From positions 1 through 64,000 of the forward strand of contig NZ_SWLZ01000004.1 of assembly GCF_005502275.1 (NCBI RefSeq): a DNA stretch of 64,000 bases, written 5' to 3'. Origin of the DNA: Robertmurraya siralis. GTDB taxonomy: Bacteria; Bacillota; Bacilli; Bacillales; Cytobacillaceae. The notes beneath the pieces were generated by a model, which did not search any database, had not been told where the DNA came from, and saw nothing but the letters and a program-made list of their open reading frames with translations. The translations under genes were made by a program, and so were the position numbers. Shown piece by piece: positions 47,380 through 56,835 of this stretch (positions are counted from its first letter, which is position 1; each line of letters begins with the position of its first letter).

Positions 47380-48297
47380 ATGAACTTTTTAAAAAAACAT
47401 AAGCTATGGTTTAGTTTAATAGGTGTTCTATTATTAACAATTGCAACAATTGGAACAATCGCTTATTTTAGTAAAAGCTTTACAAGTGACAATAATGTCG
47501 CCGTTGCAGCTAAGTTTGATGTTGAGGCTGTCAATGGTCAAGGCCAGACTATTGGTGATGGTCAGTTTGCTTTAGGTGAGGATTTATATCCTGGAATGCC
47601 TACATTAGAGGCGTATAAATTCCAAATTAATAAAAATAATACAACTTTACCGGTCGAATACAGAGTTCACTTAGAACGAAGCGGTGCCCTTTTTGCGGAA
47701 AATTCCCCCGTTAAGCTGAGTCTCCAAAGATATATTGATAATAATTGGGTTGATGTGGATTACTTAACGACATTTCGCCCTGAAAATGATATTGAGAAAT
47801 ACAGAGTATTAGTCGATTGGCCACACAGTGATCATGATATTGATTTCCAAGGAGCGACCGGAAATATAAAATTGGAAGTTGTGGCGACTCAAGTTGATCC
47901 GATAGAGGAACCAGCGGGACCTCCATATTATACTGGTGCAATCACCTTTAAAGCAACACCGAACGGCAGTACAAGAACAACTTCGAATAAAGAAGTTAAT
48001 TTTTATAAGGATGACCAAGGTTTTAAAATTATCCAAGTAACCATCGGAGCTGGAAGTGGTGAATTTGAAGAGAAAGTAGGCAACTTCAAAATTGTCGAAA
48101 GCGTTGAAGGGAGTACAACCTGGTATCGATTGTATACAGAAAAAGAGTATTATGCAAGTGAAAGTCAAGTATGGAGGGTCGATAGTGTCGATACGTCAAC
48201 AGATGGAACGATTACTTTAAAAAGGGCAAATAACACATTTCTGACAATCCAATCAAAAGAATTGTACAATTGGTTTACTGAAAAATCAGATAAATAG
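47380..48297 (+). CDS. SipW-dependent secreted protein, TasA/CalY-like N-terminus
   Basis: A 305-residue secreted protein. Residues 1-40 form a SipW-class signal peptide (LIGVLLLTIATIGTIAYFSK, then FTSDNNVAVAAKFDV). Residues about 35-190 are a beta-rich domain in the manner of TasA/camelysin proteins. After an IEEPAGPP linker (about 193-200) comes a second beta-rich region to the end that I do not recognise. ATG 47380 follows GGAGAAAAAAGG. With sipW 136 bases upstream it forms a protease-substrate pair; fibre or matrix formation is inferred. Confidence 0.75.
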   Translation: MNFLKKHKLWFSLIGVLLLTIATIGTIAYFSKSFTSDNNVAVAAKFDVEAVNGQGQTIGDGQFALGEDLYPGMPTLEAYKFQINKNNTTLPVEYRVHLERSGALFAENSPVKLSLQRYIDNNWVDVDYLTTFRPENDIEKYRVLVDWPHSDHDIDFQGATGNIKLEVVATQVDPIEEPAGPPYYTGAITFKATPNGSTRTTSNKEVNFYKDDQGFKIIQVTIGAGSGEFEEKVGNFKIVESVEGSTTWYRLYTEKEYYASESQVWRVDSVDTSTDGTITLKRANNTFLTIQSKELYNWFTEKSDK

Positions 48298-48472
48298 CTT
48301 GCCTCATGCAAATGTTAATGTAGTTAAAGTCATGGCTGTTTTTATGTGGGGAAAGTAACTGAGGATCTTTATAGACGTAAATCAGGGGATTAATCTGTAA
48401 TCCCCATGTTCTTTATTATGAGTAAAAAAAGCCTATTTTGAATGCGATGAGAAGTGGGATTTTAAAAAAGGA

Positions 48473-48595
48473 GGCTTTGTTAAAAATCTGTGGTGATTTT
48501 TTGCACATTTTCTTCTTTTTTTTCATGAAATTTTGAGAAGCTTTTAGCATTAACACGAAATGAGTTTTATTAACAATATTGTTTAACAAAGTCAA
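48473..48595. repeat. Inverted-repeat element (copy 4)
   Basis: Left end GGCTTTGTTAAAAATCTGTG, right end ACAATATTGTTTAACAAAGTC; the right 20 bases are nearly identical to copy 3. The middle is AT-rich and less conserved. It lies downstream of the SipW substrate gene and holds no gene. Confidence 0.6.
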
Positions 48596-48686
48596 AAAGT
48601 TACGAAGTTGTGAGTTAAACAAGATTTATTATGATGAAAGATTTCGAAGTGCATCCGTCGAAACATTTAAAAATTATCGCATCGTG

Positions 48687-48720
48687 AAAAAACAACGATT
48701 GGTAACAATCGTTGTTTTTT
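48687..48720. terminator. Bidirectional terminator between the SipW pair and zwf
   Basis: A perfect 14-bp stem (48687-48700 with 48707-48720) with A and T tracts on both sides, and a GGTAAC loop. It serves convergent transcription, mainly zwf on the minus strand. Confidence 0.85.
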
Positions 48721-48741
48721 GTTCTTATAAGGAATGTTTTC

Positions 48742-50244
48742 TTACTTGTCGTTCACTTCTAAATTGGTAACGGGCCACCAGAAGTAGCCGTCTTTCTCTA
48801 GGAGTTCATCAGAGCATTTAGGTCCCATTGTGCCTGATTTGTAATTAGGAAAGCTTTCATCAACATGGTTTTCCCAAATGTCTGAAATTTTGTCGGTAAA
48901 GCTCCATGAAAGGGCTACCTCATCCCAATGGGTGAAGTTGGTAGCATCGCCACGCATGCAATCGTATAATAACTTTTCATACGCTTCAGGTGTGTTGATT
49001 CCATCAATCCCTTTATTGGCATAATTTAGCTTAATCGGTGTCGCTTCCATTCCTGTACCAGCCTTTTTAGCGTTGAGATGAATGGTTACACCTTCCTCAG
49101 GCTGGATATGGATTACGAGTAAATTTGGATTTAATGGTTGCTCTGTCTGATAATAAAGATTCATCGGAACATCCTTAAATTGGATGACAATTTTGGTGGA
49201 TTTCGCAGCCATTCTTTTTCCAGTTCGGATATAAAATGGAACACCTGCCCAACGGAAATTATCAATTAACAGTTTTCCAGCAACAAATGTTTCTGTGTTG
49301 GAATTTTCCGCAACCATTGGTTCTTGGCGGTAGCTTGGCACTGTTTTTCCATTAATGGTCCCTTCATCATATTGGCCTCTCACGAAGTATTTATTTACTT
49401 CTTCACCTTCGATAGGACGCAGTGCTCTTAATACCTTCACCTTTTCTGAGCGAATCTCTTCTGTATTTAAGCGAATTGGCGGTTCCATCGCAAGTAAGGC
49501 CACCATCTGGAGCAGATGGTTTTGTACCATATCTCTCAAGGCGCCGCTATTTTCGTAGTATCTGCCTCTTTCTTCAACACCAAGAATTTCACTTGAGGTC
49601 ACTTGGATATTGGAGATGAAGCGACTGTTCCATAATGGTTCGAAAATGGCATTTGCAAAACGAATGACTTCGATGTTTTGCACCATTTCTTTGCCCAGGT
49701 AATGGTCAATACGATAAATCTCATCCTCAGAAAATGCCGTTCTAATTTGATCATTAAGTTCTTTGGCAGATTCTAAATTATGGCCAAATGGTTTTTCAAT
49801 CACAAGACGTTTAAAGCCGCGCACGTCTGTAAGTCCATCTGACTTTAAGTGCAGGGCGATCGATCCAAAAAACTCGGGAGCCATGGCCAAGTAAAAGATG
49901 CGATTTCCATTTAACTGATAATGGTTATCGAGATCAGATGCCATATTTTTTAATGCCGCATAGGAAGCGGAATCAGTGACATCGTGGGAATGATAGTAAA
50001 AATGGGATGCAAATTCATCAATTCGATCTTCTTTTTCAATCGCTGTTTTAACAGATTCCTTGATCGACTGCTGAAATTCATCATTTGTTAAAGGGCGTCT
50101 CGCTACGCCGATAACGGCAAAGTTTTTAGAGAGCTTATCTTTTTCAAACAATTTATATAGAGAGGGGAATAGCTTGCGTTTTGCTAAATCACCAGTTGCT
50201 CCAAATATCATGATGAGTGCTGTTTGATTATCATTCTGGTTCAA
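48742..50244 (-). CDS. zwf: Glucose-6-phosphate 1-dehydrogenase
   Basis: A 500-residue NADP enzyme, first step of the oxidative pentose phosphate pathway. Visible are the nucleotide fold IFGATGDLAKRKLFPSLY, the active-site RIDHYLGKEMVQN with the catalytic His, and the substrate motif VIEKPFGHNLESAKEL. Full length. Its promoter is divergent from rnz (366-base gap). It pairs functionally with gndA 3.3 kb to the left. Confidence 0.97.
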   Translation of the reverse strand: MNQNDNQTALIMIFGATGDLAKRKLFPSLYKLFEKDKLSKNFAVIGVARRPLTNDEFQQSIKESVKTAIEKEDRIDEFASHFYYHSHDVTDSASYAALKNMASDLDNHYQLNGNRIFYLAMAPEFFGSIALHLKSDGLTDVRGFKRLVIEKPFGHNLESAKELNDQIRTAFSEDEIYRIDHYLGKEMVQNIEVIRFANAIFEPLWNSRFISNIQVTSSEILGVEERGRYYENSGALRDMVQNHLLQMVALLAMEPPIRLNTEEIRSEKVKVLRALRPIEGEEVNKYFVRGQYDEGTINGKTVPSYRQEPMVAENSNTETFVAGKLLIDNFRWAGVPFYIRTGKRMAAKSTKIVIQFKDVPMNLYYQTEQPLNPNLLVIHIQPEEGVTIHLNAKKAGTGMEATPIKLNYANKGIDGINTPEAYEKLLYDCMRGDATNFTHWDEVALSWSFTDKISDIWENHVDESFPNYKSGTMGPKCSDELLEKDGYFWWPVTNLEVNDK

Positions 50245-50611
50245 GATACTAGACCTCTTTTCTCACTTTATGTATGAATCATATATCTTCTAGTTTAGAC
50301 TTTACTTGAAAGAAGTTCTACGAATTTGACTCAAATATGAATTTTATAGTGTTCAGAAGCAATTCGCAAATATTTTAGCATATTTCTTCGCTATTTTTTG
50401 TCATTTATGATGGAACTATCCAAAATGAACATAAATGGCACATATGGTATAGTAAGTAAGAATTATGGTTTGGTAAATGTTCTTATAGGTTTACTGGATA
50501 AATTGCTTGCATTTCTGTACTTTCGTGCAGTTCTGTATCATGTTCAAACCAGCAATACTTGAGATTAAATATAAATAAAGATGTACTGGAATGGAAGAAA
50601 GGAGTTTTATT
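50245..50611. other. Divergent intergenic region zwf-rnz
   Basis: 367 bases, AT-rich, with no gene. A possible -10 element, TATAGT at about 50447, faces rnz but has no good -35. No dyad operator was recognised. Confidence 0.4.
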
Positions 50612-51538
50612 GTGGAAGTTTTATTTCTAGGGACGGGAGCTGGAGTTCCGGCAAAGCTGCGCAATGTTACGTCAATTGCTTTGAAATTACTTGAAGAACG
50701 AGGCTCTGTTTGGCTGTTCGATTGTGGTGAAGCAACGCAGCATCAAATTTTACATACAACTTTAAAGCCACGAAGGGTGGAAAAAATTTTTATAACCCAT
50801 TTACACGGTGATCACATTTACGGCCTTCCTGGCTTTTTGGCAAGTCGCTCCTTTCAAGGGGGCGAATTGGACGTGACGGTCTATGGACCGAAGGGAATTC
50901 AAAACTTTGTGGAAACAAATCTTTCTGTCAGTCAAACCTACTTAAAGTATCCCCTTCATTTTGTTGAAGTTAGCGAGGGAATCGTGTTTGAAGACGAACA
51001 GTTTCTTGTCGAGGCACGTTTGCTGGAGCACGGAATTGCTTCTTATGGCTATCGAGTTGTAGAAAAGGATCGGCCGGGGGTTTTATTAGTCGACAAACTG
51101 AAAGAAGCTGGGATTGAGCCAGGTCCAGTCTATAAAAAGATCAAAAATGGGGAGCGCGTAACCCTTAAAGATGGGAACGTTGTGGATGGAAAAAAGTTTA
51201 CAGGACCTGATATAAAGGGGAGAGTGGTGACCATATTAGGAGACACGAGGTTTTGTGGGGCAGCAAAGGAATTAGCAGAAGGTGCTGACTTGCTTATTCA
51301 TGAGGCGACGTTTGCATCTGGTGAAGAAGGATTGGCCCATGAATATTTTCATTCGACTACAACGCAAGCGGCACAGATCGCAAAAGCGGCCAATGCTAAG
51401 AAATTATGTTTAACCCATATTAGCTCGAGATATGATCGCGAAGATTGGAAAATGCTTGAAGCTGAAGCGAAAAAAATTTTCGCAATGACTGAAATGGCAC
51501 ATGATTTTAAAGAAATTGAGATTCCGTCGGTGAAATAA
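50612..51538 (+). CDS. rnz: Ribonuclease Z
   Basis: A 308-residue metallo-beta-lactamase nuclease that trims tRNA 3' ends lacking an encoded CCA. The zinc motif HLHGDH has His63, His65, Asp67 and His68; the N-terminal strand is [14 protein letters not shown], the flexible exosite arm spans about 150-195, and GDTRFC and HEATF with THISSRY are the remaining metal-site motifs. GTG 50612 has AAAGGAG 7 bases upstream and gives the usual length; an ATG at 50591 overlaps that ribosome site. Confidence 0.96.
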   Translation: MEVLFLGTGAGVPAKLRNVTSIALKLLEERGSVWLFDCGEATQHQILHTTLKPRRVEKIFITHLHGDHIYGLPGFLASRSFQGGELDVTVYGPKGIQNFVETNLSVSQTYLKYPLHFVEVSEGIVFEDEQFLVEARLLEHGIASYGYRVVEKDRPGVLLVDKLKEAGIEPGPVYKKIKNGERVTLKDGNVVDGKKFTGPDIKGRVVTILGDTRFCGAAKELAEGADLLIHEATFASGEEGLAHEYFHSTTTQAAQIAKAANAKKLCLTHISSRYDREDWKMLEAEAKKIFAMTEMAHDFKEIEIPSVK

Positions 51539-51638
51539 TAGGTTTAAGTGAGCCATGTTGATGTCGCTCATAATCTGAATACCAGTGGTTATCAAAACAT
51601 TAAAACATGCAGTATGCTGGTGCATCATAAAAAAGAAA

Positions 51639-51682
51639 CGAGAAAACCGTCTTAGGCTTTAAGGCTAGACAGTTTTCTCGAT
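51639..51682 (+). terminator. Hairpin downstream of rnz
   Basis: CGAGAAAAC with GTTTTCTCG outside and GTCTTAG with CTAGAC inside form a long stem with small bulges. There is no strong T tract on the plus strand. Confidence 0.6.
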
Positions 51683-51906
51683 TAAAAAAAACTTGCTAGG
51701 GACATAAATTTATAAAAAAGTCCAGCTTTGGTAAACTGGTAAACCATCAAAAATGGATTTCACAATAACATCTTTAATGATAAGTTTTTTCACCAAAAGA
51801 GGGGAGAAGATAAAGTACATGCGGGATGCAAAAATCAGTTCGCTCCTGCCGCAAAATGCGAATATGATACGCTGAGCAACCGAGTCTTTTGGCTTTCGAT
51901 ATGAAA

Positions 51907-51939
51907 AAGCATATCAATTACATTTGAATTGATATGCTT
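51907..51939 (-). terminator. namA terminator
   Basis: A perfect 13-bp stem, AAGCATATCAATT with AATTGATATGCTT, with a 7-base loop and a T tract on the minus strand, ending the namA transcript. Confidence 0.8.
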
Positions 51940-51957
51940 ACTGGATAAATGAACGCC

Positions 51958-52974
51958 CTACCATCCACGATCATATTGTTTAGGAGGTTCGATTGCCGTT
52001 CCTAATTCTTTTGCCGCGGTTTTAGGGAAATAAGGGTCACGTAAAAGTTCACGTGCTAGGAAAATGAGATCTGCGCGATTATTTTGCAAAATTTCCTCAG
52101 CTTGAATTCCGGTTGTAATTAAACCGACTGCGCCTGTCGGGATGTCTGCTCCATGTTTAATGGCTTCTGCAAAAGGAACTTGATAACCTGGATATGCATG
52201 AATTCTTGCAGGTACAACCGCTCCAGAGCTGACATCGATCAGGTCGACTCCTTGTTCTTTCATCCACCTTGAAAGTGTGACATAATCCTCCGGTGTCATT
52301 CCATCTGGATGATAATCAGACGCTGATACTCTAACAAATAGTGGTCCATTCCAAACTTCTTTCACCGCTTCAATAACTTCCCGTAAAAAACGGTAGCGAT
52401 TTTCGGCGGATCCGCCATATGGATCGGTTCGTTTGTTGGAAAGAGGGGATAAAAATTCGTTTATTAAGTATCCATGGGCAGCATGGATTTCAACCACATC
52501 AAAGCCTGCTTTTTTTGCTCTTAAAGCTCCTTGTTTAAAAGCCTCAATTACATCATGGATATCTTCTCTTGTCATTTCCTTCGGTGTTTTCATGTTTTCG
52601 TCAAAAGGAATTGCGGACGGCGCCAAAATTTCACCTTCTACAGTTGCTTTGCGGCCAGCATGTGCAAGCTGGATTCCTGTTTTGCTCCCATAGCTCTTGA
52701 TTTGCTTCGTTAATCGAGATAATCCCTCAATATGATCATCACTCCAGATTCCAAGATCCTTTGATGAGATGCGTCCCTGAGGTGTTACTGCGGTTGCTTC
52801 TTGAATAATGAGTCCAACTTGCCCAACTGCTCTGCTGACATAATGGGTAATGTGAAAATCCTCGACTTTTCCATCTTCGTTTTCACTTGAATACATACAC
52901 ATCGGGGCCATGACGATGCGATTTTTTAAAGTCAAATCTTTAATTGAGTAAGTAGAAAATAACTTTGCTTGCAA
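51958..52974 (-). CDS. namA: NADPH dehydrogenase NamA (old yellow enzyme, YqjM)
   Basis: A 338-residue FMN-dependent ene-reductase with a TIM-barrel fold. Visible are [16 protein letters not shown] (the YqjM-type Cys near the flavin), [10 protein letters not shown], the substrate-binding [19 protein letters not shown] and the phosphate site GLITTG. It reduces activated double bonds and nitro compounds and is stress-linked. The start is TTG, with AAAGGAGG 8 bases upstream; no nearer ATG is available. Monocistronic. Confidence 0.95.
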   Translation of the reverse strand: MQAKLFSTYSIKDLTLKNRIVMAPMCMYSSENEDGKVEDFHITHYVSRAVGQVGLIIQEATAVTPQGRISSKDLGIWSDDHIEGLSRLTKQIKSYGSKTGIQLAHAGRKATVEGEILAPSAIPFDENMKTPKEMTREDIHDVIEAFKQGALRAKKAGFDVVEIHAAHGYLINEFLSPLSNKRTDPYGGSAENRYRFLREVIEAVKEVWNGPLFVRVSASDYHPDGMTPEDYVTLSRWMKEQGVDLIDVSSGAVVPARIHAYPGYQVPFAEAIKHGADIPTGAVGLITTGIQAEEILQNNRADLIFLARELLRDPYFPKTAAKELGTAIEPPKQYDRGW

Positions 52975-53174
52975 ATGGATTACCTCCTTTGTTAGATATG
53001 TTAAAAGTATAACAATGGAAAGAGAAATTCAAAAAATATATGCTTATTTTAAATTTAGGCCATTGTTCAACCATATAGTATCGTTGATAAAATGCTAAGA
53101 ATGAATAATAGATTAAAACCTTTTTCTTGATTTAACCGTGCTATAATTAATAAAAAAACTTGGAGTGATTTTTA

Positions 53175-53509
53175 ATGGAAGATACATTAAAAATAATCCT
53201 CAATGAATTAAAAGAACTCAATGAAGGTCAGCAAGAAGTCAAGGAATTTCAGCAGGAATTCAAAGAGTTTCAACAAGAATAAAAAGTATTTCAGCAAGAA
53301 CTTAAGAAAGATATTTCAAGTATTAAAGATAATCTCATCAATGGTCTTGGTCCCTATTTTGAGCAGATAGGGAAACATATCGATGAGCAGAAGCAGAACT
53401 TAAAATTACATTAGAAGATCAACAACTGTTGATTGATACTCTAGCAGCTCGTTCTGTGAAGCATGAAAGCGAAATAAAAGATTTAAAACGCATACTGAGA
53501 AATCAATAA
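53175..53509 (+). pseudogene. Broken coiled-coil protein gene
   Basis: The frame from ATG 53175 (EDTLKIILNELKELNEGQQE, then EFQQEFKEFQQE repeats) hits a TAA at 53280, continues in the same frame as a heptad-rich sequence to about 53400, then needs a frame change to read on to a helical tail (ITLEDQQLLIDTLAARS) ending at 53509. One nonsense change and one frameshift in about 110 codons indicate decay. The intact form would be a small Gln/Glu-rich coiled-coil protein of unknown function. Confidence 0.65.
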
Positions 53510-53533
53510 GGCTAGAAACTGTTTTTTGACACA

Positions 53534-53566
53534 AAAAGGAAGGCAATCATTTGCTAACTTCCTTTT
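53534..53566. terminator. Bidirectional terminator between the pseudogene and proI
   Basis: AAAAGGAAG pairs with CTTCCTTTT outside and GCAA with TTGC inside. Confidence 0.75.
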
Positions 53567-53648
53567 CTCTTTAGCTGTTTTCGTATTAAGTGGGTAGGGA
53601 ATAGCGATTGGTATTCCCAGTGCATGTCCGATAGCCAAGTTTGTTATC

Positions 53649-54491
53649 TTATGTCCGCTTCTCTTTTTCAAGCTCTTCCGCTAATGTAAGACCAAGTCTT
53701 TTTGATTGAGAGGTAGCTTCTTTAATACATTGAATAAAAGCTTCCTGGACTTGATGTTCTTTTAAAATTTTTAACCCTGCCTCGGTCGTACCACCAGGAC
53801 TCGTTACTTCTCTTCGGAGCTGCTTTGGCGGCTTTGTCGTTCTCGAAACCATTCCAGCTGCTCCAATTAACGTTTGCACAATGAGTTTCTGTGCCAATTC
53901 TCCGTTAAGTCCGATTTCAACTGCACTTTTTTCCATTGCTTCAATTAAATAATAAATGTAAGCTGGACCACTTCCTGATAGTCCAGTGACTGCATCCAGC
54001 TGCTTTTCTTCAACATAAACGGTAAGTCCAACGGTATCAAACATTGTTTTGATTAAATTAATTTGTTCTTCTGTAGCAATGGAATTAGCAGCAAGGGCAG
54101 TTGCCGATTGTCCGATCGCAGCAGAAGTATTTGGCATTGCCCTAACGATTGAAACCGATAGCTCGGTAAGCATTTCAATACTTTTAATCGAGACTCCAGC
54201 AAGCATGGAGACGAGAAGTGTTTCATGATTTAAATAAGGTTTTATTTGCTTTACTGCTAAAGCAACATCCTTTGGCTTCATCGCTAAAAGAATGACGTTA
54301 GCATCTTGAAGCATTTCTTCAAAGTTGTATGTTGGATTTACCCCGTATAGTTTATGGAGTCGATTTAGCTTTTCTCGGTCGCTGCGGTTCGTCACCCAAA
54401 TTTGTTCGCCTTTTATAAATTGTTTTTCAACCATGCCGGAAATTAAAGCCTCAGCCATCGAGCCGGCCCCGATCATTGCGATTTTTTTCAT
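53649..54491 (-). CDS. proI: Pyrroline-5-carboxylate reductase
   Basis: A 280-residue NAD(P)-dependent enzyme for the last step of proline synthesis. The N-terminal Rossmann fold starts IAMIGAGSMAEALISGM, and the C-terminal active-site domain has VTGLSGSGPAYIYYLIEAM and LRREVTSPGGTTEAGL. Length is normal. The position after namA corresponds to proI in B. subtilis. A T-box leader with a proline specifier precedes it. Confidence 0.95.
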   Translation of the reverse strand: MKKIAMIGAGSMAEALISGMVEKQFIKGEQIWVTNRSDREKLNRLHKLYGVNPTYNFEEMLQDANVILLAMKPKDVALAVKQIKPYLNHETLLVSMLAGVSIKSIEMLTELSVSIVRAMPNTSAAIGQSATALAANSIATEEQINLIKTMFDTVGLTVYVEEKQLDAVTGLSGSGPAYIYYLIEAMEKSAVEIGLNGELAQKLIVQTLIGAAGMVSRTTKPPKQLRREVTSPGGTTEAGLKILKEHQVQEAFIQCIKEATSQSKRLGLTLAEELEKEKRT

Positions 54492-54511
54492 GTCATCCTC
54501 TCCTTATCTAT

Positions 54512-54735
54512 AAAAAAACCCTTTCATCCTCTAAAGGACGAAAGGGTTGCTTCCGTGGTACCACCTTTGTTCATCTAGCACAAGCCAGATGATCTCATAT
54601 CCGTTAACGCCGGCAGACGGTTAGATTTGCTAACAGCTCGTGAGGTAGGTTCAATGGTAAGCGGATGGTGAAGCCTTTCAGCCGCTGAGCTTCACTCTCT
54701 TTTCATCATTTTCCATTTACTGGTCCTTAGTCATT
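54512..54735 (-). promoter_or_regulatory. T-box riboswitch of proI (proline specifier)
   Basis: On the minus strand: a Stem I region with AGAGAG, a likely specifier loop reading GAA-CCT-A (CCU, proline; plus-strand 54647-54649), the T-box core GGTGGTACCACGGAA (about 54552-54566) and a terminator stem 54517-54548 (AACCCTTTC with GAAAGGGTT) followed by seven T. Uncharged tRNA-Pro would favour the antiterminator and switch proI on. The leader ends about 20 bases before the start codon. Confidence 0.93.
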
Positions 54736-54739
54736 GCTT

Positions 54740-54767
54740 TGTATAAATATTAATAGAGATTATGCAA
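54740..54767 (-). promoter_or_regulatory. Sigma-A promoter of the proI leader
   Basis: On the minus strand, TTGCAT (54762-54767), a 16-base spacer and TATACA (54740-54745), just upstream of the T-box Stem I. Confidence 0.45.
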
Positions 54768-54873
54768 GATCAAGAGCTTGTCTGTCAAGTATGATTATGA
54801 AAAAAATTAAATTTTATATAATATAAGCTGAATCGAATTTACCATGGTCAACCTCAAGTTAGAACAACGACAT

Positions 54874-54902
54874 TTACTTTGTGCAAAATTGTTGGTTATA
54901 AT
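54874..54902 (+). promoter_or_regulatory. Possible sigma-A promoter of yqjP-yqjQ
   Basis: TTACTT (54874-54879), a 17-base spacer and a perfect TATAAT (54897-54902), 130 bases upstream of yqjP. Confidence 0.4.
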
Positions 54903-55031
54903 TTGAATCTATTGTACATGATCAAATATGTGAAAATAATGACAGTTATTGAAAGTGAAGGTAAACTAATGATTGTATACGTTTATATAATGAATTATTA
55001 AGTATGGGAAAATAATGTTTAAGGAGATTAA

Positions 55032-55997
55032 ATGATGACGGAATGGAAAGATGGTATTGCCAAATTAATTTTGCCCACTCCTTTTCCAGTTGGAGATGTG
55101 AATGTGTATGTCATTAAGGGAGACCTGTTAACATTGGTAGATGTTGGACCGAAAACAGATGAGGCTTGGCAGGCATTGAACGAACAGTTAAAAGAATTGG
55201 ATCTGCAACCAGAAGATGTGGAGCAGGTTGTGCTAACCCATCATCACCCTGATCATGCAGGTCTACTCGATTATTTTTCACCTTCTCTTCCAGTATATGG
55301 ACATCGATTAAATAATCGATGGTTGCAGCCAACGGAAAGCTTCTTAACTGAAAATGACCAGTTTTTTATAAAATCGTTTCGCGAATTCGGGATTCCAAAG
55401 GATTATTGGCGACTGGCAGGGGCGATAAAGAAGGAATTGAAATATTCCTGCAACCGTTTATTGACCGGCTTTCTAACAGAAGGAGATTCACCGCAAGGAT
55501 TATCTGATTGGAAGGTCATTGAGACGCCAGGTCATGCTCAAAGTCATATTGGCTTATACCGGGAAAAGGATGGCTGTTACATTGGGGGTGACCACCTGTT
55601 AGCCCATGTTTCCCCTAATCCAATATTAGAACCACCAATATCAGGAAAGAGTGACCGACCGAAGCCGCTTCTTCAATATAATGCTTCTATAAAAAAATTG
55701 TTGGATATCCCGATGAATCTTGTCTATTCAGGTCATGGTGAAGACATCTTACATAAAAATGAATTGATTCATCACCGTTTAACCCAGCAGCATGAACGGG
55801 CAAAAAAGGTTAAGAAGATGCTTGAGAAAAATGCATTGACCATTTTTGAAGCATGTCAGCTCCTTTTTCCAAAAGTATATGAACGCCAGCTTTCACTCAC
55901 AATGTCAGAGACCGTTGGACAGTTTGACTATTTAATGGCCGTGAAGGAAATAAGGGAAAGCAGTGAAAATGGTGTATTTCGATATTCAGTAAGTTGA
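55032..55997 (+). CDS. yqjP: Metallo-beta-lactamase fold hydrolase (YqjP-like)
   Basis: A 321-residue MBL-fold protein with the metal motif LTHHHPDHAGLLDY, the ETPGHAQSHIGLY histidine, GGDHLLA and YSGHGEDI. A C-terminal helical extension (about 240-321) is family-typical. It is a hydrolase of unknown substrate, in a glyoxalase-II-like clade. AAGGAG precedes the start. The SDR gene follows after 12 bases, so they form an operon. Confidence 0.88.
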   Translation: MMTEWKDGIAKLILPTPFPVGDVNVYVIKGDLLTLVDVGPKTDEAWQALNEQLKELDLQPEDVEQVVLTHHHPDHAGLLDYFSPSLPVYGHRLNNRWLQPTESFLTENDQFFIKSFREFGIPKDYWRLAGAIKKELKYSCNRLLTGFLTEGDSPQGLSDWKVIETPGHAQSHIGLYREKDGCYIGGDHLLAHVSPNPILEPPISGKSDRPKPLLQYNASIKKLLDIPMNLVYSGHGEDILHKNELIHHRLTQQHERAKKVKKMLEKNALTIFEACQLLFPKVYERQLSLTMSETVGQFDYLMAVKEIRESSENGVFRYSVS

Positions 55998-56009
55998 GGT
56001 GTGGAAATA

Positions 56010-56798
56010 GTGACATTAACCAATCAAAACATCGTTATTACCGGTGCTTCTTCAGGTATTGGTGAAAAAGTAGCAAGGATGGTGGCGGAAAGGGGAGCTA
56101 GACCTATTTTGCTCGCCCGTTCAACAGAGAAGCTTGCTGAAATATGTGAACAGGTGAATGAAAGAACAACTGTTGGAGCGTTCTATTATCAGTTAGATGT
56201 TAGTAATGTTGAAGAAGTCAAAATCGTTTTTCAAAAAATTCTTCAGGAAGTAGGCCATATCGATATTCTTTTAAATAACGCTGGCTTTGGCATTTTCGAA
56301 TCGCTTCAAGAAGCGAATTTTGCAGATATTGAAAAAATGTTTCGTGTGAATGTTCTTGGGTTAATCGCCTGCACGATGGAGGTTTTGCCTGTTATGATAA
56401 ATGCGAACCGCGGTCATATTATTAATGTTGCTTCACAGGCAGGTAAGCTTGCTACGCCGAAGTCGAGCGGTTATGCTGCGACAAAGCATGCTGTCCTCGG
56501 TTTTACAAACAGCCTGCGGATGGAACTGTTAAAAACAAATATTTTTGTATCTGCTGTTAATCCCGGTCCAATTGAAACGAATTTTTTTAGCATTGCTGAC
56601 AAATCTGGGAATTATGTGAAGAATGTAAAAAGAATGATGCTGAAATCAGATTATGTGGCCGAACAAATAATCAAATTAATGATGAATCCGAAGCGTGAAT
56701 TAAATTTACCACGATGGATGAATATGGGAAGCACTCTTTATAATTTGTTTCCTAATCTAGCTGAAAAACTGACAGGGAGTATATTCGACAAAAAATAG
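56010..56798 (+). CDS. yqjQ: Short-chain dehydrogenase/reductase (YqjQ-like)
   Basis: A 262-residue SDR. The cofactor motif is ITGASSGIGEKVARMV, NNAGFGIF is the NNAG motif, and the catalytic Ser-Tyr-Lys lies in INVASQAGKL and YAATKHAVLGF. GTG 56010 has GAGGTG 8 bases upstream; a GTG at 56001 is too close. The substrate is unknown. It is transcribed with the MBL-fold gene. Confidence 0.9.
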   Translation: MTLTNQNIVITGASSGIGEKVARMVAERGARPILLARSTEKLAEICEQVNERTTVGAFYYQLDVSNVEEVKIVFQKILQEVGHIDILLNNAGFGIFESLQEANFADIEKMFRVNVLGLIACTMEVLPVMINANRGHIINVASQAGKLATPKSSGYAATKHAVLGFTNSLRMELLKTNIFVSAVNPGPIETNFFSIADKSGNYVKNVKRMMLKSDYVAEQIIKLMMNPKRELNLPRWMNMGSTLYNLFPNLAEKLTGSIFDKK

Positions 56799-56835
56799 CT
56801 TGGGAATTTCCATGCTTTGAATTGGGGTATGGTCA

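Noticed and set aside
53483-53671. 62-codon minus-strand frame at the 3' end of proI
   Set aside because: It overlaps the end of proI and the terminator hairpin and has no start signals.
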